The translations under genes and the position numbers were made by a program. From Elusimicrobiota bacterium (lineage in GTDB: Bacteria; Elusimicrobiota; Endomicrobiia; CG1-02-37-114; JAHJSO01): a DNA stretch of 6,373 nt. This document shows, one piece after another, positions 1 to 5,705 of the stretch; within the stretch, counting starts at the first letter, position 1, and each line of letters opens with the position of its first letter. The DNA lies in assembly GCA_018830385.1 (NCBI GenBank), contig JAHJSO010000078.1:1-6373 (forward strand), given 5' to 3'. The notes beneath the pieces were generated by a model that saw only the letters and a list, made by a program, of their open reading frames with translations, searched no databases and had not been told where the DNA came from.

Positions 1-1473
1 GAAGATGCGTCCGCAATTTACTGGAACCCCGCAGGGCTGTCCGCCCTGAAATATACGGATATTTCCTCGTTTTACACGAGCCCCCGGAGAGACACCTCCT
101 ACGGTTTTACCGGCATCGCCCTGCCGACGAAGGATTCGGGAAATTTCGGCACGGGCGTCGCTTACCTTGATACGCGCGACACGAGATTCATCAATGAAAG
201 ATACGATACCGCCGGCAATTCCGGGGTTGCGTCCGAGTTTATGGCTGTCTTTTCTTATGCAAGGAATGTATCACGCTACTGGCTTGGTGGCGCCAATGTG
301 AAGTTCATAAGGCAGTCGGTTTATAATAAATCCGAATCCGGGCTGGGCATTGACCTCGGCGGTATTTATAACGCAGGTGACAGGTTAAAGCTGGGGTTGA
401 ACGTCAGGAACATAATTCAACCCGCCGTAAGACAAAAGACACGCGATACCTTTTATCCGGTGGACATAACATTAGGGTGCGGTTACCGGCTCCTACCCGC
501 TGACACCTGGACGCTGTCTCTTGACGTTAACAAAACGCCGTCCAGGGACGTAAAATTTTTAATCGGAAACGAGTTCACTCTCTGGAAATATCTTAACCTG
601 AGAGCGGGTTTCAGCGACACGGATTTGAATGCAGGGCTGGGTTTTAGAATCTATACGCCCTTTGGACTGTTAGGCATTGATTACGTCTATGCCCGGAGCA
701 ACGATGCGGCCAGCTCGGTTTACCCCGATACTTTCCACGGAGCAGGGTTCAACCTGCGTTTTGGCGAGAGGATGTCCGTTGAGGCCTCCCTGCCGGAGAA
801 TGAGTCGGAACTTTATGAGGTTATGCGTATCGCGACGGAGAAAATGAAAAAAATCCGGGGGGATGCTGAACTGCTGGTTCCTGGAATAACGCAGCCGTTT
901 AAAGCGGAAAAGACGGATGAGCCGCAGCAGGATATGAAAGACGTAATCCGGGAACTTATCAGGAAATATTCCGGCATGGCGCATGAGTCGTTTAATAAAG
1001 GGGAGTTTACAGAATCAATCCAGCACTGGAAAGTAGTGCTGAACCTTGACCCTGAAAACATTGACGCTTTTTCCTACATTGACGCTGCAAATAAAAACAT
1101 TGAACAACTGGGGAAAGAAAAACTGGTGAATATAAAACAGAAAAAAATTGACAATCTCCTGAACCAGGCGAGGTATTATGAAATAAAGGGCGAAATGAGG
1201 GAAGAATTCAATGTGTGGCAGAATATACTCGCCCTTGACCCTGAAAACATAGAGATAAAAAATAAAATCAGGGATAAGATAAGTAAATTAAAAACCAGAA
1301 TCAGGGAACTGACAGAAACCCGTTATGCGGAAGGACTTAAGAAATACCAGAACGGGGATTTACAGGGCGCGATATGGGAGTGGGAAATCGTCCTGAAACT
1401 TAACCCGGCGCACCTGCCCGCCAGGAACGCCATGGAAAAGGCGAAAGCAGAACTCGCCCTGAAAGTTAGATAA
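1..1473 (+). CDS. PorV/PorQ-like outer-membrane barrel protein with C-terminal TPR domain (5' partial)
   Basis: The frame is open from base 1, so the gene begins left of the window; the Met codon at 241 is internal, not the start. 490 residues are visible. The first contain AIYWNPAGLS, the 'NPAGL' signature near the N-terminus of PorV/PorQ and FadL-like outer-membrane barrels. Window residues 1 to about 255 alternate polar and hydrophobic residues with many Gly and aromatics (for example LGIDYVYA), as in beta-strands, and end near NLRFGERMS. A charged linker follows, then about three TPR motifs at roughly 320-354, 385-417 and 438-473, two carrying LDPEN. The barrel should sit in the outer membrane with the TPRs in the periplasm, probably binding a protein partner. 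PorV is known as a type IX secretion component in Bacteroidota, but related barrels occur widely without that system, so substrate and role are unknown here. No terminator hairpin follows the stop. Confidence 0.85.
   Translation, partial: EDASAIYWNPAGLSALKYTDISSFYTSPRRDTSYGFTGIALPTKDSGNFGTGVAYLDTRDTRFINERYDTAGNSGVASEFMAVFSYARNVSRYWLGGANVKFIRQSVYNKSESGLGIDLGGIYNAGDRLKLGLNVRNIIQPAVRQKTRDTFYPVDITLGCGYRLLPADTWTLSLDVNKTPSRDVKFLIGNEFTLWKYLNLRAGFSDTDLNAGLGFRIYTPFGLLGIDYVYARSNDAASSVYPDTFHGAGFNLRFGERMSVEASLPENESELYEVMRIATEKMKKIRGDAELLVPGITQPFKAEKTDEPQQDMKDVIRELIRKYSGMAHESFNKGEFTESIQHWKVVLNLDPENIDAFSYIDAANKNIEQLGKEKLVNIKQKKIDNLLNQARYYEIKGEMREEFNVWQNILALDPENIEIKNKIRDKISKLKTRIRELTETRYAEGLKKYQNGDLQGAIWEWEIVLKLNPAHLPARNAMEKAKAELALKVR
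1044..1250 (+). repeat. 18-bp direct repeat within TPR coding region
   Basis: CCTTGACCCTGAAAACAT occurs exactly at 1044-1061 and again at 1233-1250, a period of 189 bp (63 codons, in frame). Both copies encode LDPENI at the end of a TPR helix B. This probably records internal duplication of a TPR unit, although the shared TPR consensus and codon preference may contribute. Confidence 0.5.
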
Positions 1474-1506
1474 CCCGCCCAACCATATTCCTGAATTTAA
1501 TCATCC

Positions 1507-1535
1507 TTGACAAATCGCAAATTATCTTGTATAAT
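1507..1535 (+). promoter_or_regulatory. Perfect-consensus sigma70-type promoter for the histidine kinase gene
   Basis: TTGACA at 1507-1512 and TATAAT at 1530-1535 are separated by exactly 17 bp, a full match to the housekeeping sigma70/sigmaA consensus. Transcription should start near 1541-1543. The kinase ATG is at 1551, so the predicted leader is only about 8-10 nt, and no Shine-Dalgarno is seen in it. The kinase is therefore probably expressed independently of the upstream barrel gene. Confidence 0.75.
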
Positions 1536-1550
1536 TTTTACTGAAATCAA

Positions 1551-2918
1551 ATGTCCCTTCTCACTAAATTCTCCATTTTTGTCACGTTGTTAATAATCGC
1601 CGTCGTCGCTTCAATAAGTTTTTTCATTTTTGTCTCACAGAGACAATTGCTTGAAATTGAGATGCACGATTCGCGGACAAAATCAATTAAGAACGTTGCG
1701 CAGATAGCGAAAGAATCAGTCATTACGAAAGACGATTTGCTCCTGCTCAATTACCTTACGCTCGTTAAGAACACCACAAAGACACTCGTCTCATACGCTG
1801 TCGTTGACGACAACAAGATAATAATCGCCCACAGCGATGCGGAATATATCAGAAAAAAGATGGCGCCACCGCTCCCGGAAGACAATAATATCCTTTCACT
1901 TTCAGAGTCCGTGGTTGTCGGGAACAGGACAATAGCGACTGTTTTTATGAATTATTCCGTCCCGGAGTTAAAATCAATAATTAAAAAACAACTGGTCCAC
2001 ACGGGCAACAGAATTCTCATTATCGGCGGGCTTACGTTGCTCGCTGGTATATTCGTTTCTCTGGTATTCGCACACACGCTTACATCACCCGTTATGAAAC
2101 TTGCCGAGGGGGCCCGGCACATAGGCCGGGGCAACCTTAATACCCGCCTGGACATAAAGACGAACGATGAAATCGGCCATCTCGCGCGGGAGTTCAACAA
2201 TATGGCTGAAAAACTCCTTGAACTTGACAGGATGAAGGACGATTTTGTCTCATCTGTAACGCACGAGTTAAGGTCGCCACTGGGCGCAGTTGAAAGTTAC
2301 GTTAACCTTATGCTGGACAACAAAACAGAACTTGAGGAGAGGGGAAGGGACCATTTGATAAGAATCAAAAACAATACTGCACGCCTGGGGAGGTTCATTG
2401 ACGACCTGCTGGACGTTGCGAAGATAGAGAGGGGAGCGATGGTTATAAAGAAGGAGCCGGTAAGCATCGTGGCGCTGATACAGGAAACAGCCGGCTTTTT
2501 TAACCTCCAGGCGCGCCAGCAAGACATAGAGTTGAAAACAAAAATCCAGGACGGCCTGCCGACGGTCCACGCCGACCCCGACCGTATCCGCCAGGTACTG
2601 ATAAACCTCATAAGCAACGCCCTGAAATTTTCAGATAAGGGTGGGGAGATAAAGATAGAAGCGAAGATGGCCGACGCTGAAGACGGTCTGGAGGTATGTA
2701 TTTCCGACTCAGGCGTGGGTATCCCTGCGGAAGAACTGGATAATATATTTGACAAGTTCCATCAGGTCCAGGCAGTCATTGAAAAAACAAAAGGACACAG
2801 GGGCACGGGACTGGGGCTTTCAATCGCAAAGGGCATAGTTGAGTCCCACGGCGGGAAAGTCCGGGTTGAAAGTAAGCCGGGCAAAGGCAGCAGGTTCTAT
2901 TTTACACTGCCGGTATAA
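1551..2918 (+). CDS. Membrane sensor histidine kinase (Cache-like sensor, HAMP, HisKA, HATPase_c)
   Basis: This 455-residue protein is a complete orthodox sensor kinase. TM1 is at about 7-28 and TM2 at about 153-174. The roughly 120-residue extracytoplasmic part between them contains [16 protein letters not shown], typical of single-Cache/PAS-like sensor folds. A HAMP linker (about 175-228, with [10 protein letters not shown] and [15 protein letters not shown]) leads to HisKA, where THELRSPL places the phospho-accepting His at 238. The ATPase domain has the N box ([10 protein letters not shown], 352-361), G1 (DSGVGI, 386-391), F box (DKFH, 400-403) and G2 (GTGLGLSI, 418-425), so catalysis should be intact. 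There is no fused receiver. The ATG at 1551 is the only sensible start: an in-frame TGA lies at 1542 and the next Met (residue 38) would lose TM1. The signal is unknown. The CheY-like protein at 4723-5109 is a possible partner, separated by two genes. Confidence 0.95.
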   Translation: MSLLTKFSIFVTLLIIAVVASISFFIFVSQRQLLEIEMHDSRTKSIKNVAQIAKESVITKDDLLLLNYLTLVKNTTKTLVSYAVVDDNKIIIAHSDAEYIRKKMAPPLPEDNNILSLSESVVVGNRTIATVFMNYSVPELKSIIKKQLVHTGNRILIIGGLTLLAGIFVSLVFAHTLTSPVMKLAEGARHIGRGNLNTRLDIKTNDEIGHLAREFNNMAEKLLELDRMKDDFVSSVTHELRSPLGAVESYVNLMLDNKTELEERGRDHLIRIKNNTARLGRFIDDLLDVAKIERGAMVIKKEPVSIVALIQETAGFFNLQARQQDIELKTKIQDGLPTVHADPDRIRQVLINLISNALKFSDKGGEIKIEAKMADAEDGLEVCISDSGVGIPAEELDNIFDKFHQVQAVIEKTKGHRGTGLGLSIAKGIVESHGGKVRVESKPGKGSRFYFTLPV

Positions 2919-2940
2919 GTTATAGTATATCTATTTATGT

Positions 2941-2995
2941 ATTGCGCCGGGGTAAAGGTTATTCCGTTCAACTTACTTATAACCCCGCGTGCAAT
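2941..2995 (+). repeat. Imperfect inverted repeat / stem-loop between kinase and TPR-HEAT genes
   Basis: The arm 2941-2953 pairs with 2982-2995. ATTGC pairs with GCAAT, then G-U and C-G pairs, one bulged C at 2988, then CGGGGT pairs with ACCCCG. This gives about 13 base pairs around a 28-nt loop. Within the loop AAG (2955-2957) can pair with CTT (2976-2978), extending the structure, and GGTTAT (2957-2962) could compete for the right arm through ATAACC. No T-run follows, so it is not a classic intrinsic terminator. It could be a weak terminator, an mRNA 3'-end stabiliser or a protein-binding dyad. Confidence 0.5.
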
Positions 2996-3011
2996 ATTTG
3001 ACACTTGGCTA

Positions 3012-3020
3012 TGCTATTAT
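3012..3020 (+). promoter_or_regulatory. Possible extended -10 promoter element
   Basis: TGCTATTAT fits the extended -10 pattern TGnTATAAT with one mismatch. There is no good -35 at 17 bp; the TTGACA at 2998-3003 is only 11 bp upstream, which is too close. If used, it would give a leader of about 57 nt to the ATG at 3084. It is a weaker candidate than the promoter at 3046-3074. Confidence 0.25.
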
Positions 3021-3045
3021 GCCGAAAGGTTGCACCTCCGCTATC

Positions 3046-3074
3046 TTGATTTTTTTCGTAAAATTGTGTAGAAT
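3046..3074 (+). promoter_or_regulatory. Probable sigma70-type promoter of the TPR-HEAT/HIRAN/receiver/bioY operon
   Basis: TTGATT (3046-3051, 4/6 matches) and TAGAAT (3069-3074, 5/6 matches) are spaced by 17 bp, in an AT-rich stretch that includes a run of seven T. A start of transcription near 3081 would leave 2-4 nt before the ATG at 3084, so the mRNA would be essentially leaderless. No Shine-Dalgarno is present upstream of that ATG, which agrees with this. Confidence 0.5.
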
Positions 3075-3083
3075 ATAGATTAG

Positions 3084-4346
3084 ATGAACAATAAAAGCAC
3101 ACTGGCGGCAACGCCTGCCGTAATTTCCGTACTCCTCTTCCTGCTCATGGCGGTTTTTTCCGTTTCCGCTGTGTACGCTTACTCAACGGACAAGAAAGCC
3201 ACGGACATATACTTTAACCTGGGCGTAAAAAAATACGCCAACGGCGATTTTGACGGAGCCATCCTTGATTTTGAGACATCCCTTAAAATGGACTCATCAA
3301 ACAAAAAGGCCACGACCTTCCTCCTGAAAATGCTTGTTGACAGGGGCTCGGAATATTACCTGCAGAAAAAATTCACCCAGGCGATGCCTTTTATTGAACG
3401 GGCATACAAACTCGCCCCTGAAAACGAGGAAGTAAAGAAGATGTTCCTGCTTATGAAAGAGGAACAGGAGAAAAAGGAGAAAAAGGATACGCGCCAGCGT
3501 GCGGCTGTTGAAGAAGTAAAACCGCAGGAGATGCTGAACCTCTTTAACGAATTTCAGCAGAGACAGGAGAAGGTTATTGTTGACTATTTCGGTCCCCAGC
3601 AGAAAAACCTGCAGGACATGGTGTCCCGTTATGATACTGAAAGGAAGGAACTCCTGGCGGGGTTGGCGGAAAGCGGCAGGGAAGTAAGAAAGATAAGCAG
3701 GACCCTGCTCATTGGCGGCATGGGCGGGATATTATTCGTGGGACTGTTGATACTGGTAATCGGGATGTATATGAATTATATAAACGCACGGCGGGAAGCC
3801 ATACTCCTCAGGCACCAGGAAAGTATTCTTAATGTAGTAAAAGACGAGTTCGTAGCCCTTGCAGGAGCGGCGCAGCAGGCAGCGGCGCTGTCCGACGGTT
3901 CAGGCAGGGCGTCGGCGAGGGAAATGATAAGCGACCCCAACCCGCACGTCAGGGCGAAGGGTATTGAGACGATAGAAGCGGAACTCGTTCAGGAGGAGCC
4001 GGAAGATGCAAGGTTAATTGCAGAGAAACTCCTCCAGCCGTTCCTTGAAGACGGCGACAACAGGGTCAGGGCGAACGCTGCAAAAACCCTGTACAGGTAC
4101 AACAGGAAACTTGCAATCTCAACACTGCAGACGATGTTCAAGAGTGAAGACAAGCGGATGAGGACAGGCGCTGCATGGGCGCTGGGCGAAATCGGCGATG
4201 AGGAGTCGGCGGCGCTACTCCTGGAAAAGATAGGCGACCCCGACGAGCAGTGCAAGAAAACGATTACGGACTCCTTGAAGAAAATAGTTGATGCAGGCAA
4301 GTTGCCGGCTGAACTCTCGGGCAGGATTTCAAGGGAATTAAAATAA
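3084..4346 (+). CDS. Membrane protein: signal/anchor, TPR, coiled coil, TM, C-terminal HEAT repeats
   Basis: I do not recognise a named family for this 420-residue protein, but its parts are clear. Residues 12-32 form a hydrophobic signal peptide or anchor ending VYA, a possible signal peptidase I site. Two TPR motifs follow at about 41-74 and 83-116, then a charged, probably coiled-coil stretch (about 122-203, rich in Glu, Lys and Gln). A second hydrophobic helix lies at about 207-229. The C-terminal part (about 277-410) has HEAT-like repeats, such as DPNPHVRAKGIETI, DGDNRVRANAAKTL and RTGAAWALGEIGDE. The N-terminal signal suggests that the TPRs are periplasmic and the HEAT repeats cytoplasmic, but basic residues flank both sides of the second helix, so the topology is not certain. 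Both repeat types bind proteins, so an adaptor or scaffold role is inferred. It is the first gene of the probable operon and its stop abuts the next ATG (TAAATG). Confidence 0.85.
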   Translation: MNNKSTLAATPAVISVLLFLLMAVFSVSAVYAYSTDKKATDIYFNLGVKKYANGDFDGAILDFETSLKMDSSNKKATTFLLKMLVDRGSEYYLQKKFTQAMPFIERAYKLAPENEEVKKMFLLMKEEQEKKEKKDTRQRAAVEEVKPQEMLNLFNEFQQRQEKVIVDYFGPQQKNLQDMVSRYDTERKELLAGLAESGREVRKISRTLLIGGMGGILFVGLLILVIGMYMNYINARREAILLRHQESILNVVKDEFVALAGAAQQAAALSDGSGRASAREMISDPNPHVRAKGIETIEAELVQEEPEDARLIAEKLLQPFLEDGDNRVRANAAKTLYRYNRKLAISTLQTMFKSEDKRMRTGAAWALGEIGDEESAALLLEKIGDPDEQCKKTITDSLKKIVDAGKLPAELSGRISRELK

Positions 4347-4736
4347 ATGGAACTGGTCATACTTACAATTTTCGGTATAGCCGTAATAGGTCTTTCGTCT
4401 TACTTCGCGCTGATAAGGGAAAGGCCTAAAAACATTAACGACTATATCACCGGGTGGAAGTATTACGACGGGGAGAGCGTCTTCCCGCGTCTTAAAACGG
4501 GCGATATACTCCATTTAATGAGACAGTCCGATAACCCCCACGACAAGTACGCCGTAGAGATTTTTTCTTCGGAAGGCATAAAACTCGGTTTCATGTCCCG
4601 AGTGTACAGCAAGGTCGTATCCGACGCCCTGGCTGCAAAGAGGGTGGTAGTCGGGACTATTACGGAACTTAACCCTCCGCCCGAAGAACAGTTCAAGAGG
4701 GTAAAGGTGCAGGTGACCATCTATGGAAAAGTTTAA
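4347..4736 (+). CDS. Membrane-anchored HIRAN-domain protein
   Basis: This 129-residue protein has an N-terminal hydrophobic helix (about 2-22) followed by RERPK. By the positive-inside rule this puts the rest in the cytoplasm. Residues 33 to about 127 match the HIRAN domain: a GWKYYDG strand, TGDILHLMRQ, the hallmark DNPHDKYAVEIF (62-73), and KLGFMSR (79-85), which corresponds to the usual LGyvpR. HIRAN domains are best known from SNF2-type DNA-remodelling enzymes such as HLTF, where they bind single-stranded DNA 3' ends; bacteria also have stand-alone versions of mostly unknown function. A membrane tether is unusual for such a domain. The ATG directly follows the stop of the HEAT gene, with AAGGGA (4331-4336) as a likely ribosome binding site, and the 3' end overlaps the receiver gene by 14 nt. 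Cotranslation with both neighbours is likely; the ligand is unknown. Confidence 0.8.
   Translation: MELVILTIFGIAVIGLSSYFALIRERPKNINDYITGWKYYDGESVFPRLKTGDILHLMRQSDNPHDKYAVEIFSSEGIKLGFMSRVYSKVVSDALAAKRVVVGTITELNPPPEEQFKRVKVQVTIYGKV
4711..4716 (+). promoter_or_regulatory. Ribosome binding site of the CheY-like gene, inside the HIRAN gene
   Basis: AGGTGA lies 6 nt before the ATG at 4723 and within the 3' end of the upstream gene. It supports this ATG as the start even though the two genes overlap by 14 nt. Confidence 0.55.
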
Positions 4737-5109
4737 GGGCAAAAAGATTCTTGTAGTTGACGACGAAGAGGACTATTTAAACCTGGCGAAGACAATCCTT
4801 GAGCCGGAGGGATACAGCGTAATAACGGCGTCCGACGGGCTTATAGGGATGGAGAAACTTTCCCTGGAAAAACCCGATCTCTTAATACTTGACATAAACA
4901 TGCCTGAGATAAACGGTTTCAATGTATGCGAGAAGATAAGGGCTTCGGGAGAGTTTAAACGCATACCCATAATAATGCTTACCGTCCGCAGGAAAGAAGA
5001 AGACAAAATAAAGGGGCTGGAAACGGGCGCAGATGATTACATCACAAAACCGTTCCACCCCAGGGAGTTAATAAGCAGGGTCAGGACGGTTCTCAGAAGG
5101 TCTGGATAA
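4723..5109 (+). CDS. Single-domain (CheY-like) response regulator
   Basis: At 128 residues this is a receiver domain with no output domain. KKILVVDDEED supplies the acidic pocket (D13, D14), LLILDINMP the phospho-accepting D57, IIMLT the switch T87, and YITKPF the invariant K109, so it should be phosphorylatable. The C-terminus (HPRELISRVRTVLRRSG) resembles the junction where OmpR-type regulators continue into a DNA-binding domain, but a stop follows, so it probably acts by protein contact. Possible partners are the HEAT or HIRAN proteins encoded just upstream. The phosphodonor may be the HisKA kinase at 1551-2918 (inference from proximity). The start overlaps the HIRAN gene by 14 nt, indicating translational coupling. 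Confidence 0.93.
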   Translation: MEKFKGKKILVVDDEEDYLNLAKTILEPEGYSVITASDGLIGMEKLSLEKPDLLILDINMPEINGFNVCEKIRASGEFKRIPIIMLTVRRKEEDKIKGLETGADDYITKPFHPRELISRVRTVLRRSG

Positions 5110-5127
5110 AGGATGGGCACAACAATT

Positions 5128-5133
5128 AGGAGG
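5128..5133 (+). promoter_or_regulatory. Strong Shine-Dalgarno of bioY, favouring the GTG start
   Basis: AGGAGG ends 8 nt before GTG at 5142 and 14 nt before the in-frame ATG at 5148. The spacing favours the GTG. It is the strongest ribosome binding site in the window and lies in the widest gap (32 nt) of the operon. Confidence 0.7.
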
Positions 5134-5141
5134 ATAAACCG

Positions 5142-5705
5142 GTGGAAATGACAAGCAGGGTAACGCATCTAAGCAGAGTCATCGTGCATATACTCGGTAT
5201 AATGGTGTTTGCGGTTTTTACGGCCGTTGGGGCGAATATTTACATCCCGTTGCCCTGGACACCCGTGCCGATAACCCTCCAGACATTTTCCGTTTTTCTC
5301 TCAGGGGCGGTCCTCGGAGGGACTTACGGCCCTCTTTCTATGGCGTATTACATAATGCTGGGGCTTGCCGGCATGCCGTTTTTCGCAGGAGGCAGCGCGG
5401 GGTTTGCAAGGATACTGGGGCCCACCGGCGGCTACCTGTTGGGTTTTGTAGTCGCTTCCTTCGTCATTGGCAAATTCATCGGAAAAAGACCCGGATTTTT
5501 CAATGCAGAACTGGTCCTTTTGTTCGGCATAGCGGTAGTTTATTTCTTCGGCGTCCTGCAACTCTGTATCGTTACCGGATTTTCCCCGGCTGATGCAATC
5601 ATCAAGGGAGTCCTGCCCTTCCTGGCAGGGGACATAATGAAGACCTTTGTCGTTGCAGGCGTTTATTCAAAGTATCATTCCTTTTTCAAAAAAACATTCC
5701 AATGA
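5142..5705 (+). CDS. bioY: BioY, substrate-binding (S) component of an ECF-type biotin transporter
   Basis: BioY captures biotin in the cytoplasmic membrane and delivers it with an energising module (EcfT/BioN and ATPases EcfA/BioM), which is not encoded in this window. The 187-residue length is normal for the family. Diagnostic stretches are PWTPVPITLQTFSVFLSGAV (about 38-57), GPLSMAYYIMLGLAGMPFF (63-81), GPTGGYLLGF (93-102) and LPFLAGDIMKT (158-168). About six hydrophobic helices are visible. The GTG start at 5142 is chosen because AGGAGG lies 8 nt upstream; starting at ATG 5148 would lose only two residues. No BirA-like operator or riboswitch is visible in the short upstream gap. The stop overlaps the next start as ATGA. 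Its place between two response-regulator genes is unexpected and suggests a passenger gene, or energisation by a shared ECF module elsewhere. Confidence 0.95.
   Translation: MEMTSRVTHLSRVIVHILGIMVFAVFTAVGANIYIPLPWTPVPITLQTFSVFLSGAVLGGTYGPLSMAYYIMLGLAGMPFFAGGSAGFARILGPTGGYLLGFVVASFVIGKFIGKRPGFFNAELVLLFGIAVVYFFGVLQLCIVTGFSPADAIIKGVLPFLAGDIMKTFVVAGVYSKYHSFFKKTFQ

Noticed and set aside
241..1473. ATG at 241 as the start of the barrel protein
   Set aside because: The same frame is open back to base 1 and encodes the NPAGL signature and further barrel strands, so 241 is an internal Met of a gene that starts outside the window.
1474..1506. Terminator or small gene after the barrel protein
   Set aside because: No inverted repeat, T-run or credible open frame is seen in this short stretch.
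2297..2755. 152-residue minus-strand open frame
   Set aside because: It lies wholly opposite the conserved HisKA and ATPase domains of the kinase, has low-complexity Ser-rich content and no recognisable domain; it is a shadow frame.
2998..3003. TTGACA as a -35 box
   Set aside because: No -10-like hexamer occurs 16-18 bp downstream; the nearest, TATTAT at 3015, is only 11 bp away.
3027..3056. Intrinsic terminator (small hairpin plus seven-T run)
   Set aside because: AGGT-TGC-ACCT is only a 4-bp stem with a 3-nt loop and is separated from the T-run by 12 nt, so it is too weak and badly spaced.
5113..5151. 12-codon minicistron (ATG 5113 to TGA 5149) spanning the bioY ribosome binding site
   Set aside because: It contains AGG-AGG and its stop overlaps ATG 5148, which is suggestive of a leader peptide, but it has no properly spaced Shine-Dalgarno and AGGAGG is fully explained as the bioY site; probably chance.
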